Shown here one piece after another: positions 42,401-51,160 of a DNA stretch of 64,000 nucleotides; positions within the stretch are counted from its first letter, which is position 1, and every line of letters starts with the position of its first letter. The notes under the pieces are model-generated. The model worked only from the letters and a program-made list of their open reading frames with translations. It did no database searches and had not been told where the DNA came from. The translations under genes and the position numbers were made by a program. Origin of the DNA: Akkermansiaceae bacterium (GTDB lineage: Bacteria; Verrucomicrobiota; Verrucomicrobiia; Verrucomicrobiales; DEV007). The DNA is taken from NCBI GenBank assembly GCA_024233005.1, contig JACKQE010000014.1:92430-156429 (forward strand), in the 5' to 3' direction.

Positions 42401-43217
42401 GAGTCAAGTAAAACTCCTGCAGGACCTTTTCGCAAGCTCCGTGAACTTCAGAAACTTCCGCCGCGGTGAAGCCCTCATTGTCCGAGGCCGTCTGCATCAG
42501 GGACAGCAACTGGGAAAGGCCTTCCTGCAATCCATCCAATTCGGGCTTTGCATGGCCGGTGCGGGTCATGGCGGCGACATGGTTTTGGAAATGCTTCACC
42601 AATTCTGGTTGGTGAAGGATTTCGGCATGGTCCTGATTGTAATCCGCACTGATGAGTGCGGTCACGGCGTGGGTGCCCCTCAGCCAGCCGCCCAGACTCA
42701 CCAATCCCCCCAACTCCTGATCCTTTAAAATGGCCAGTTGTTCCTTGACGGTTTGTTCCGTGAGGTCCAATTCCGCCCGGACTGCTTTCCAGTCGGCCTT
42801 TTCCGCGGCTTCCATGATGCCATTGGCGTGGGGAGTCACGGCGTTTTCCAGTCCGAGGGCACGGGCGATTTTCAGGGCTCTGCGGCCAACTTCCTGAATG
42901 GCCTCGGTCTTTTTGGCTTGGACGGCCAAAAATCCCTCGGCAACAATGCCCCCAAATGCCAGCGCGAGCTTGGTTCGGTCGGTGTTAGCCGGCAAGACTT
43001 GAAGCTGGATTTGTCCGGCCCAGTCAGGGGTGCCCAGTTTGTCGAGGACCGCGAATATTTCGGGAGGGGAGGGGACCACCACTTCGGAGACCACTGTGAA
43101 GGGCGCAGGCAGGGCTGTAGAGTTCTTTGGAAGCGGGACCTCTTGCCCGAAAAGTGGGGCCAACCATGACAAGCCCCACAAAATGCTGGTCAACATGGGG
43201 AATCGGAGCAGGGACAT
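42378..43217 (-). CDS. secreted helical protein, unknown
   Basis: 279 residues from ATG 43217; the frame's extension to 43685 lies opposite kdsB. Signal peptide (FPMLTSILWGLSWLAPLFGQE). The body is helical (AVQAKKTEAIQEVGRRALKIA; WKAVRAELDLTEQTVKEQLAIL; LGGWLRGTHAVTALIS). No family recognised. It is divergent from kdsB and overlaps the downstream secreted gene, so the two are probably cotranscribed. Confidence 0.78.
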   Translation of the reverse strand: MSLLRFPMLTSILWGLSWLAPLFGQEVPLPKNSTALPAPFTVVSEVVVPSPPEIFAVLDKLGTPDWAGQIQLQVLPANTDRTKLALAFGGIVAEGFLAVQAKKTEAIQEVGRRALKIARALGLENAVTPHANGIMEAAEKADWKAVRAELDLTEQTVKEQLAILKDQELGGLVSLGGWLRGTHAVTALISADYNQDHAEILHQPELVKHFQNHVAAMTRTGHAKPELDGLQEGLSQLLSLMQTASDNEGFTAAEVSEVHGACEKVLQEFYLTHEPKSVP

Positions 43218-43367
43218 GTGGGGGATTCGAGAGACTTGGGACTTTCGCTTGCGTTCAGCCAACTTAGGGCTTGGGTGGCCGCCGGTGGATTGAAACACTA
43301 CCATGGGGAAAGTGCTGTGCCAAGCAATGCTATTCTGGTGCCAGATACGCCCCCCCAAGAGGATTTT

Positions 43368-44126
43368 ATGCAAAAAGCAACGGAAGGAAGTAATTGCATC
43401 GTGGCTGGCATCATCCCCGCCCGGTGGGGATCGACGCGCTTTCCAGGAAAGCCCCTGCACCGGATTGCCGGAAAACCTCTCGTCCAGCATGTTTGGGAAC
43501 GCTGCTCCGGATGCCGGAAGCTCGATCGTCTTCTTGTCGCCACAGATGACGAGCGAATTGCCGAGGGCGTCCGGGAATTCGGCGGGGAAGTGGTCATGAC
43601 GTCCACCAACCATCCCACCGGGACCGACCGGTTGGCCGAGGTAATGCGCCGTTACCCGGAATTCACACATGCGATCAACATTCAAGGAGACGAACCGCTG
43701 ATCGCTCCGGACCTGATTGACGAACTCTGCACCGTATTGCGGAATGATTCCGGCTGTGAAATGGTCACTGCGGCGAATCCTCTAGCCCCCGGCGCCGTGG
43801 AAGTCTCCGATCCGAATGTGGTCAAGGTGGTCCTCGATCTGGCGGGTCGGGCGCTGTATTTTTCCCGAAGTCTGATTCCCTTTCCCCGAGCGGAGGTGGC
43901 TGGCTTGAAATACTACCGGCACAAGGGCATTTACGGCTATTCCAAAGAGTTCCTTTTCCGGTTTGTGGAGTGGCCTCCATCACTCCTCGAAAGAGCCGAG
44001 AGCCTCGAACAACTTCGCGCACTGGAGAACGGGGTCCGGATTCAGGTGGTTGTCACCGAAGATGACTCTCCGGGCATTGACACCCCGGAACAGGCGCGGA
44101 TACTCCACCAACGTTTGCTTTCCTGA
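43368..44126 (+). CDS. kdsB: 3-deoxy-manno-octulosonate cytidylyltransferase
   Basis: 252 residues from ATG 43368, with AGAGGA upstream. Marks: GIIPARWGSTRFPGKPL, LVATDDERIAEGVREFGG, TSTNHPTGTDR, INIQGDEPLI, YYRHKGIYGYSKEFL. It makes CMP-KDO for lipopolysaccharide core, so the outer membrane contains KDO. The stop overlaps the pyrG start (TGATG), so the CTP-consuming step is translationally coupled to CTP synthesis. Confidence 0.97.
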   Translation: MQKATEGSNCIVAGIIPARWGSTRFPGKPLHRIAGKPLVQHVWERCSGCRKLDRLLVATDDERIAEGVREFGGEVVMTSTNHPTGTDRLAEVMRRYPEFTHAINIQGDEPLIAPDLIDELCTVLRNDSGCEMVTAANPLAPGAVEVSDPNVVKVVLDLAGRALYFSRSLIPFPRAEVAGLKYYRHKGIYGYSKEFLFRFVEWPPSLLERAESLEQLRALENGVRIQVVVTEDDSPGIDTPEQARILHQRLLS

Positions 44127-45739
44127 TGAAATACATCTTTTTCACCGGCGGTGTGGTCAGTTCCCTGGGCAAGGGGCTTGCCGCCGCTTCACTTGGCACG
44201 CTCCTTGAGCGCCGCGGTCTCAAGGTCGTGCTCCAAAAGTTCGATCCTTATTTGAATGTCGATCCTGGGACCATGAGTCCCTACCAGCACGGGGAAGTCT
44301 ACGTGTTGGATGATGGAGCCGAGACTGATTTGGACCTCGGGCATTACGAGAGGTTCACCAGTTGCAATCTCTCCCGCCTCAACAACCTGACCAGTGGTCA
44401 GGTCTATGAAACGGTGATTCGTCGGGAACGAAAAGGCGAATATCTCGGTTCTACGGTGCAGGTCATTCCCCACGTCACCGACGAGATCAAAAACCGGATG
44501 CGGGCGGTGGCTGAATCCATGGGGGCCGACGTCATCATCACGGAAATCGGAGGCACCACGGGCGACATCGAAGGTCTTCCGTTTCTCGAAGCGCTCCGCC
44601 AATTCAAGGATGAAGTCGGCCAGGAGAATGTGGCGTTCGTCCACGTGACGCTGCTCCCTTTTATCAAAGCGGCCGGCGAACTGAAAACCAAACCGACCCA
44701 GCAAAGTGTGGCCAAATTGCGGGAAATCGGCATCCAGCCCCAGGTGCTGCTGTGTCGTTCGGAACATCCGGTCGAAGATGATGTGCGGAACAAGTTGGCG
44801 ATGTTCTGCAACGTCCCGAAAGATGCGGTGATTCCTTTCTTGGACGTCGCCGACTCCATTTACGAAGCTCCGCTGCGGCTCCACGAGGAAAAATTCGACG
44901 ACATCGTGTGCCGCTGTTTGGGACTGAAGGTGCCGGATCCGGATCTTTCCTCGTGGCGTCAGTTTGTCGCCCGCGTGGTCCATCCCGCCCAGAAAGTCAA
45001 AATTGCCGTGGTGGGCAAATACATTGAATTGCAGGACGCCTATAAAAGCATTTACGAAGCCTTGACCCATGCCGGAGCGGCGAATGACACCCGGGTTGTG
45101 GTTCAAAAGGTGGACGCTCAGGAACTGGATGAAGAAGGGGCCGAGAAGTTGCTCGCAGGCTGCCAAGGGATTCTGATTCCAGGCGGGTTCGGCGAGCGCG
45201 GCATCGAAGGAAAAGTGGGTGCGGCCCGTTATGCTCGGGAAAATGGCATTCCTTATTTCGGGCTTTGTCTTGGGATGCAGATCGCAGTGATTGAGTATGC
45301 TCGCGACGTTTGTGGACTGACAGGCGCGGACAGCACGGAATTCACCAAAGACACTCCGCACCCCGTGATTTGCCTGCTTGAGGAACAGCAGCATATCGAA
45401 GAAAAGGGAGGATCAATGCGTCTTGGCACTTGGCGCACCGTCCTCCAGGAGGGCTCCAAAGCACGGGAACTGTATGGGACCGACACCGTTTCCGAGCGGC
45501 ACCGGCACCGTTATGAATTCAACCAATCCTATCGGGAGCTGTTTGAAAAAGCGGGCTTGCGTCTTTCGGGAACTTCCCCGGATGGTGACCTTGCCGAGAT
45601 TGTGGAGATTCCCGGGCACCCGTTTTTCGTGGCCGTGCAGTTTCATCCAGAGTTCCAATCGAAGCCGAATGGCCCGCATCCGCTGTTCAAAGGATTCGTC
45701 CAAGCCGCGCTGGATTACAAATCCGCCCACAATTTGTGA
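44126..45739 (+). CDS. pyrG: CTP synthase
   Basis: 537 residues. N-terminal synthetase: FTGGVVSSLGKGLAAASLG, FDPYLNVDPGTMSPYQHGEV, ITEIGGTTGDIEGLPF. C-terminal class I glutamine amidotransferase: GGFGERG, YFGLCLGMQ with the Cys nucleophile, and FHPEF as the His/Glu motif. It aminates UTP to CTP. The gene starts 1 bp inside kdsB's stop; the HAD gene starts with GTGA over its own stop. Confidence 0.98.
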   Translation: MKYIFFTGGVVSSLGKGLAAASLGTLLERRGLKVVLQKFDPYLNVDPGTMSPYQHGEVYVLDDGAETDLDLGHYERFTSCNLSRLNNLTSGQVYETVIRRERKGEYLGSTVQVIPHVTDEIKNRMRAVAESMGADVIITEIGGTTGDIEGLPFLEALRQFKDEVGQENVAFVHVTLLPFIKAAGELKTKPTQQSVAKLREIGIQPQVLLCRSEHPVEDDVRNKLAMFCNVPKDAVIPFLDVADSIYEAPLRLHEEKFDDIVCRCLGLKVPDPDLSSWRQFVARVVHPAQKVKIAVVGKYIELQDAYKSIYEALTHAGAANDTRVVVQKVDAQELDEEGAEKLLAGCQGILIPGGFGERGIEGKVGAARYARENGIPYFGLCLGMQIAVIEYARDVCGLTGADSTEFTKDTPHPVICLLEEQQHIEEKGGSMRLGTWRTVLQEGSKARELYGTDTVSERHRHRYEFNQSYRELFEKAGLRLSGTSPDGDLAEIVEIPGHPFFVAVQFHPEFQSKPNGPHPLFKGFVQAALDYKSAHNL

Positions 45740-46440
45740 GCCTTACCCGGATTGACAACACCGGCGTGGTGGAAGCCTTGGTTTTCGATTTTGACGGACT
45801 GATTCTCGACACGGAATACCCGATCTACCAAGCGTGGCAGGAATGTTACGAGGCCCATGGCCGTCACCTTGCCTTGGAGGTGTATTGCGAATGCGTGGGA
45901 AGCGATTTTGGACGGTTTGATCCGGTCTCACACCTGGAAGAGGCTCATGGCGGCGACATTGACTGGGATTTCTGGGACGAAAAGCGCGAAGCCCGGGTCC
46001 GGGAGATTGTGAATCACCTGCCCCCGATGCCCGGCGTTGCCGAAAGGCTCGCCGAAGCGCGCAAGGCCGGGCTTCCCTGCGTGGTGGCCTCAAGTTCCCC
46101 AAGAAGCTGGGTGGAGCCCCATCTGGAACGGCTGGGACTCCGTCACTTCTTTGAATTCACCAAATGCCGAGATGATGTGGCCGAGCCCAAGCCGGCTCCT
46201 GATTTGTTTTCCGCGGCGATCGAGGGCCTCGGCGTCGCTCCCTCCCGGGCTCTGGTATTCGAAGATTCGCTGAACGGGCTCAAAGCGTCCCTGGCCGCCG
46301 GAATTCCCTGCGTCGTCGTGCCCAACCGGGTGACGGGTCATTTGGTGTTTTCAGGATCTGTCCTGCGTCTGGGCTCCTTTGCGGAGGTGTCGTTGGCTGA
46401 AATCATCACCCTGGCCTCCGGGGAACCTCCCAATTCCTGA
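45736..46440 (+). CDS. HAD-family hydrolase (beta-phosphoglucomutase-like)
   Basis: 234 residues. GTG start overlaps the pyrG TGA. HAD motifs: FDFDGLILDTE (nucleophile Asp), VVASSSPRSWVEPHL, KPAPDLFSAA, FEDSLNGLKASLAAG. Cap domain of the CbbY/beta-PGM type; could act on nucleotides or sugar phosphates. Its last 103 bp overlap the 3' end of folP on the opposite strand. Confidence 0.92.
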   Translation: MSLTRIDNTGVVEALVFDFDGLILDTEYPIYQAWQECYEAHGRHLALEVYCECVGSDFGRFDPVSHLEEAHGGDIDWDFWDEKREARVREIVNHLPPMPGVAERLAEARKAGLPCVVASSSPRSWVEPHLERLGLRHFFEFTKCRDDVAEPKPAPDLFSAAIEGLGVAPSRALVFEDSLNGLKASLAAGIPCVVVPNRVTGHLVFSGSVLRLGSFAEVSLAEIITLASGEPPNS

Positions 46441-47327
46441 AGCACGCGCAGCACGTCCACGGTCGCCTTGACGTTGTGGACTCGAAAGATGGAGGCCCCG
46501 GCGGCCAGACCCCGGGCAATACAGGCCACGGTGCCGGCATCTCGCAAGTTGGGATCCGAGATCCCGAGGACTTCACCGATGACGGTTTTCCGCGATACGG
46601 GCAGCAGCATGGGTTGTGGGAACCGGTCCACCAAATACTTCAAGTCGCGATAGAGACGAAGGTTGTCATCCTTTTGTTTGGCAAAATCGATACCGGGATC
46701 CAACACGAGGTGGGCCGGTGGCATTCCAGAACGCAGTGCCAGTTGGATTTTCTCCTCAAAGAAGGAAGCCACCTCGGCAACCACCTCCCGATAGGTGACA
46801 TGGGTGTGGGCAACTTTGGGCGTTCCCTGAGTGTGCATGATGAGCAGGGAAACTCCGTGCCGGGCGCACAGCGCCGCATTGGAATCATCCGGCAACCCTC
46901 CGATATCGTTCAGCAGATCCCCGCCGAGTGGGAGGATGGATCGCACCACCTCGGTGCGCCAGGTATTGAGGGACACTGCGGGAGGCCAGCATTGTCCTTC
47001 CACAGGAGGTGTTGCAAAGCGGTTCCGGACCTGCCGGTGAAATTCTGCCAGAAAAGGACCGAATCGGTCCACCTCTTCAGCCACAGAAATGGCACGGCGG
47101 TTTGTCCGCGCGCTTTCAGCGCCGGCGTCGATGATATCGGCCCCCTCTTCCACCAACGCGAGAGCCTTGGCCATTGCTTTGGCAGGGTCCACGGTGCCAT
47201 CCTGGCAGAAGGAATCATCGTTGATATTGACGATCCCCATGGTCAGCGGGCGCCGGAGATGGTGAAAATTCCGGATTCCCAAGGAGGACTCGGGAAGAGG
47301 GGGATGAAAAATGGAATTTTCTTTCAT
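46338..47327 (-). CDS. folP: dihydropteroate synthase
   Basis: 329 residues. Marks: MGIVNINDDSFCQDG (pterin site), ADIIDAGAESARTNRR, LLNDIGGLPDD, LLIMHTQGTPK, LDPGIDFAK, LPVSRKTVIG and FRVHNVKATVDVLRVL. It joins p-aminobenzoate to dihydropterin pyrophosphate. Longer than average folP, with about 34 C-terminal residues (after LGGSPEARV) that lie antisense to the HAD gene. Confidence 0.96.
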   Translation of the reverse strand: MKENSIFHPPLPESSLGIRNFHHLRRPLTMGIVNINDDSFCQDGTVDPAKAMAKALALVEEGADIIDAGAESARTNRRAISVAEEVDRFGPFLAEFHRQVRNRFATPPVEGQCWPPAVSLNTWRTEVVRSILPLGGDLLNDIGGLPDDSNAALCARHGVSLLIMHTQGTPKVAHTHVTYREVVAEVASFFEEKIQLALRSGMPPAHLVLDPGIDFAKQKDDNLRLYRDLKYLVDRFPQPMLLPVSRKTVIGEVLGISDPNLRDAGTVACIARGLAAGASIFRVHNVKATVDVLRVLQELGGSPEARVMISANDTSAKEPRRRTDPENTK

Positions 47328-47396
47328 TTTTGGCTTGCAAGCAGGTCTAAACTTGGCTCAAATGGCTGGCTAGTGGAAATCAAAAGGTTTGTGTTC

Positions 47397-48200
47397 ATGA
47401 AAAAAGGATTTGGAGTTTTCATCGCGTTGGTATTGATGCCGAGTGTTCCCGCGAACGCTTGGTCGGGTGGACCGTTTGGAAACAACAACGGTTTTTCCCA
47501 AGGGGATGACGGGGTTTATGAGGCGGTCGCGGTCTGCAGCAATGGAATGGGACTCTATCGGTTTGGGGTGAGGAACCAGCCCTCGACCACAGCCAACAAC
47601 GCCGCAGGGACTGTCACTTCGAATGTTGAATTTAATGCTGGTGTCCTGACTGGTCGCTCCACGAACGTCTGGTACTACCGTGGCATCACTTACATTGGAT
47701 CTTGCGTGGGATCCGTCAGCTCCGTTGCGGGCACTGTTTCAGTGGTCGGCAATGCGCAGGCAGATGTTGTCGGCACTGCCCTAACAAACACTGACCGCTC
47801 GGCTAGGGAAGTGAATTCAACTGAAGCTACCAATGGGTTCTCAAACGCCACCAACTATTTCCAGAGTCCTGTTGGTGGAAACGTGGGATTTGCTAATTCC
47901 TTTTTCTCCGCCAAACTTGGGCCTAAAGGAGGTCCCGCGATGACTTTTAAAGGATCCGGAACCGTTTCTTTTGTTGGAAATAACCTTTCTTCTACCACAA
48001 TTACTAGAAACTACACAACGAATACTGGTGGACTCGGAGGTACGAATGGTGTCAATGCTATAGCAAACTCAACAACTGTGACAGAGGTGATCCTAACAAC
48101 CGAAGGATCTGGAGATAATTCTTCGTTTAAACAGAGGGGATCCAAACACAAGTTCCGGGTGACTGGTTCGCGCGTCTCCACGGTGGTTTCTTCTGTCTGA
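47397..48200 (+). CDS. secreted low-complexity beta-rich protein, unknown
   Basis: 267 residues from ATG 47397. Signal peptide (GVFIALVLMPSVPANAW). Mature part: GGPFGNNNGFSQGDDGVYEAVAVCSNGMGLYRFGV and Asn/Thr/Ser-rich strands (GTVTSNVEFNAGVLTGRSTNVWYY; TTITRNYTTNTGGLGG). Base composition is more AT-rich than its neighbours, suggesting relaxed selection or transfer. No family is recognised with certainty; similar GGPFGN-type proteins are remembered from Verrucomicrobia. The pseudopilin gene follows 6 bp later. Confidence 0.7.
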   Translation: MKKGFGVFIALVLMPSVPANAWSGGPFGNNNGFSQGDDGVYEAVAVCSNGMGLYRFGVRNQPSTTANNAAGTVTSNVEFNAGVLTGRSTNVWYYRGITYIGSCVGSVSSVAGTVSVVGNAQADVVGTALTNTDRSAREVNSTEATNGFSNATNYFQSPVGGNVGFANSFFSAKLGPKGGPAMTFKGSGTVSFVGNNLSSTTITRNYTTNTGGLGGTNGVNAIANSTTVTEVILTTEGSGDNSSFKQRGSKHKFRVTGSRVSTVVSSV

Positions 48201-48206
48201 TCTTCT

Positions 48207-48749
48207 GTGACATCGGATCCAACTTTCTCGGAGGCTCGGCGCTCGATTCAAAGAGTGTCGGGCCTTTCTCTTTTGGAATTGCTCGTCGTGATGGTGATCC
48301 TGGCGATCCTTGCGTCGATCGTTGTCCCTGCTTACCGCATTCAAGTGGAAAAAGCGGAACGAGTGGCCTGCATGTCCCACATGCGTCGGATCCATGGGGG
48401 GCTGGGAGCCCACACCACGGACAAAGGTTATTGGCCACAAGTGCCTTTTGACGATGATGAAATCTCGGTCGAGGACATGAACAAAATGTGGGTCAATGTG
48501 TTGGCTCCTTATGGGGTCACCTCCCAGGACTGGATGTGTCCGGGAGACAAATTGTCCCCTTTTGTCAAAGATGATCAGGGAGAGTTTCGGATCAGCTATG
48601 TGGTGACGCCTTTCGATGCCGGATCCACGACGCCTTACAAATGGATGCAGCCTTGGCTTGCGGAACGGGCCGCCTTCCATCCGGGAGGATTGATGACCGT
48701 GATGCCCGATGGGAGCGTCTCCACAGTAGATAATCCTACGGTTCGCTGA
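48207..48749 (+). CDS. type IV/II pseudopilin-like protein
   Basis: 180 residues from GTG 48207. N-terminal prepilin segment SGLSLLELLVVMVILAILASIV with the Glu at +5, then a GspG-like region (PAYRIQVEKAERVACMSHMRR) and a C-terminal part with MPDGSVSTVDNP. A prepilin peptidase cuts before the Leu-rich helix. Such one-off verrucomicrobial proteins have unknown roles. It is close behind the secreted protein. Confidence 0.85.
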   Translation: MTSDPTFSEARRSIQRVSGLSLLELLVVMVILAILASIVVPAYRIQVEKAERVACMSHMRRIHGGLGAHTTDKGYWPQVPFDDDEISVEDMNKMWVNVLAPYGVTSQDWMCPGDKLSPFVKDDQGEFRISYVVTPFDAGSTTPYKWMQPWLAERAAFHPGGLMTVMPDGSVSTVDNPTVR

Positions 48750-48785
48750 TATCGCGCACAGGGAGAAAGTTCTCGGGTGGTGCGC

Positions 48786-49730
48786 CTAGCGGAGGAACGA
48801 TAGCAAACCCGTCGCCACGAGGCCGGCGATCAGGGTGGAATAAAACACCACCGCGGAAACAAATCCGCTGTCTCCTTTGAATTCATGGGCCAGCAGGGCG
48901 GTATTGACCGCGGTGGGAGAGGCCGCGCCGACAATCAGGATGGCGGCCATTTCGCCTTGGAATCCGAAAACGCGGGTCAGCGCCAAGGCCGCCAGAGGGC
49001 CCAGCAAAAGCCGGATGCCAAGGGCCGAGCCCAGTCTCCAACCAATGGCCGGAGGACGGGTCTGAGATAGTTGCACTCCCAGGGTCAGCAAGGCAAAGGC
49101 CACCAGAGCCCCCGCGAGATATTCCAAGGGAGTCCAGATCCAAGTCACGGAGTGAAGAGGGTTCCCAACCCCACGGAGAGCCAGTGCGCTCACGATGGCA
49201 TAGATGGAGGGTTGCCGAAGCAACGGCAAAAGACGCCGCCACCGGGACAATTGCGGTGTTCGGGAGGCCTGCAACGGCTGGGCCGAGGAGCTGGCGAGGA
49301 GGATGCCGAGTGAAAAGGTGGAAATGTTCATCGTCATCAGGACAAAGACCTGCACCACGGGGCCGAGCTTGGGGAAGGCAAACGCCATCAAGGGAATGCC
49401 CCAGTTTCCGGAGTTGTAGAACATGGTGGCCAAAGACAGGCTCATTCTCTCTGACTTGGAATCCCTCCGGATGAAGGACACCAAAGAACTAGCCACAAAC
49501 ATGGTGGCGATGACTCCGAGCGTGAACAGCACCAACCGGGCCGCATCATCTCCGGCAAGAGGGGAGGTCGAGACTTTGACAAAAATGAAAGCCGGAACGA
49601 ACACATACAGGTTCAGTTTGACCAGAGTGGTCAAATCGAGCCGGAACTTCCGGTCGATGCCCCATCCGGCAAAGATCAGCAGCAGGATGGGGAGGCAAAT
49701 GTCCCGGAAGATGATGAGCAGCGACTCCAT
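48786..49730 (-). CDS. AEC-family transporter
   Basis: 314 residues from ATG 49730; longer frame to 49958 rejected. About ten membrane helices with ICLPILLLIFAGWGI, LVKLNLYVFVPAFIFVKV, MFYNSGNWGIPLMAFAFPKLGP and VGAASPTAVNTALLAHEF, typical of the auxin efflux carrier/malate permease family. Substrate unknown. Convergent with the pseudopilin gene. Confidence 0.93.
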   Translation of the reverse strand: MESLLIIFRDICLPILLLIFAGWGIDRKFRLDLTTLVKLNLYVFVPAFIFVKVSTSPLAGDDAARLVLFTLGVIATMFVASSLVSFIRRDSKSERMSLSLATMFYNSGNWGIPLMAFAFPKLGPVVQVFVLMTMNISTFSLGILLASSSAQPLQASRTPQLSRWRRLLPLLRQPSIYAIVSALALRGVGNPLHSVTWIWTPLEYLAGALVAFALLTLGVQLSQTRPPAIGWRLGSALGIRLLLGPLAALALTRVFGFQGEMAAILIVGAASPTAVNTALLAHEFKGDSGFVSAVVFYSTLIAGLVATGLLSFLR

Positions 49731-49777
49731 GGTATTTCCACGGACGCTTCGGTCACGGAACCATTCCGCGCAAGACC

Positions 49778-51067
49778 TTATCGGGGAAGGTGCGGGATCG
49801 AGGTTTCGGACAGGTAGGTATTCTTGGGACTCTCCGTTTTCAGGTTCAACGCCCAATCGAGAAGGTTTTGGGAATCCATCCAGACAGTGCCATTGAAACA
49901 ACCCAGAACCACCACGATTCGATCGGCATTGCCTTTGTGGCCGCTGGAAACCAGACAATTTCCGCTGGCATAGGTGAAACCGGTTTTCATGCCGTTGCAG
50001 AATTCATAATTCCGCAGCACGCGGTTGGTGTTTGAGAGCGTCCGCTTGGTGCCATCGGAAAAATTGAAATCAAAAGACTTGGTTTTGACAATGTCGCGGA
50101 TCACGGGGTTTTGGTAGACTTCAAAAGCCAGGATGGCCATGTCTTCCGCGGTGGAATATTGGTTTTTGGCGGGCAGTCCATGGGGGTTTACGAAATGAGA
50201 ACTCTTCATGCCGAGATCGCGGGCGTAGCGGTTCATTTTGTCGGCAAATTTTTCAATGCTCCCCGCATTGCAGATGGCCAGACAGGCGGCCACGTCGTTG
50301 CCACTTTTTACCAGCAGGGCGCGAATCAGGCTTCCGTAGGTGTAATGTTGTCCGGGCTTGATACCGACGCAGGTGGGCTCCACCTGGAGGACTTCCTTGG
50401 GCACCGTGACTGACTCATTTAGGTTGTTTTCGGTGGCCACAATCAGGGTCGTCAACAATTTTTGAGTGCTGGCCACTGGAGTGTGGGAGTCAGGACTCTT
50501 GGAGTGGAAGACCTGCATCGTTTTGCCATCGATGACCATGGCGTATTTGGCTCCGATGGGGGGAGGCTTGGGCCCGTTCCAAGACTGCGGAGGCGGAAGT
50601 TTTTCTTTTTTTCGTGCCAGGTTTTCCCGGGATTCGATGAGATCTTCGCGTTCCTCGAGGCTTTCCTCCCGGGTTCGCAGCGCCTTTTCCCGCTCCAACA
50701 AGGCCCGTTCCCGATCGTTCAGGGATTGCATGCGTTTTGAAAGGATGTCGGCGAGTCGCTCCAGCATTCTGGCTTTTTCCTCAGCCGGATCCAGCGGAGC
50801 TTCCGGTTTGCTGGAGGCTTCGCTTTTGCCGCTCTCGGTGGCGTCACCTTCCTTTTTTAGAACGGCAGGACGGTCTTCAGGAGATGCATCCTCTTTTTTA
50901 TCAGTGTCCTTTTCCGTTTTGGACGAGCTTGCTGCCTTGGACTTGGATTTGTCCTGACCCAATAGCGGATGAGGAAGAACCAGGAGTCCTCCGACCGCCG
51001 CCAACAGCAGGAGCCACCGAGGAAAGTGGCAGCTCCGGATGAGTGGGAAGCGACTGGGATGATCCAT
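49778..51067 (-). CDS. D-alanyl-D-alanine carboxypeptidase (S11) with coiled-coil stalk
   Basis: 429 residues from ATG 51067 (ATG at 51073 also possible). Transmembrane/leader helix about 18-32. A Lys/Glu/Ser-rich stretch (about 38-93) and a coiled coil (about 94-155, RLADILSKRMQSLNDRERAL) precede the S11 domain. Motifs: VASTQK (Ser200-Lys203), KSGND and GMKTG. It trims peptidoglycan stem pentapeptides. No PBP5_C anchor domain. The N-terminal stalk is unusual. Confidence 0.92.
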   Translation of the reverse strand: MDHPSRFPLIRSCHFPRWLLLLAAVGGLLVLPHPLLGQDKSKSKAASSSKTEKDTDKKEDASPEDRPAVLKKEGDATESGKSEASSKPEAPLDPAEEKARMLERLADILSKRMQSLNDRERALLEREKALRTREESLEEREDLIESRENLARKKEKLPPPQSWNGPKPPPIGAKYAMVIDGKTMQVFHSKSPDSHTPVASTQKLLTTLIVATENNLNESVTVPKEVLQVEPTCVGIKPGQHYTYGSLIRALLVKSGNDVAACLAICNAGSIEKFADKMNRYARDLGMKSSHFVNPHGLPAKNQYSTAEDMAILAFEVYQNPVIRDIVKTKSFDFNFSDGTKRTLSNTNRVLRNYEFCNGMKTGFTYASGNCLVSSGHKGNADRIVVVLGCFNGTVWMDSQNLLDWALNLKTESPKNTYLSETSIPHLPR

Positions 51068-51071
51068 TTGC

Positions 51072-51100
51072 ATTTTAGAATTACAATAAATTAGTCGCAA
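51072..51100 (-). promoter_or_regulatory. sigma-70-type promoter of the carboxypeptidase gene
   Basis: Minus strand: -35 TTGCGA (51100-51095, 4/6), 17-bp spacer, -10 TAAAAT (51077-51072, 5/6). The -10 box overlaps ATG 51073 and is 4 nt from ATG 51067, so 51067 is the more likely start, on a nearly leaderless mRNA. Confidence 0.65.
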
Positions 51101-51160
51101 TTTCCAAAAAAATGCCACTCTTGTCAAGGCGAAAGCCGTTTCTGTTCCGGTTCCCGGAAT

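Noticed and set aside
44189..45394. 401-codon minus-strand frame
   Set aside because: Mirror of pyrG.
46476..47396. Plus-strand frame joined to the secreted protein gene
   Set aside because: Antisense to folP; the real gene begins at ATG 47397 with a signal peptide.
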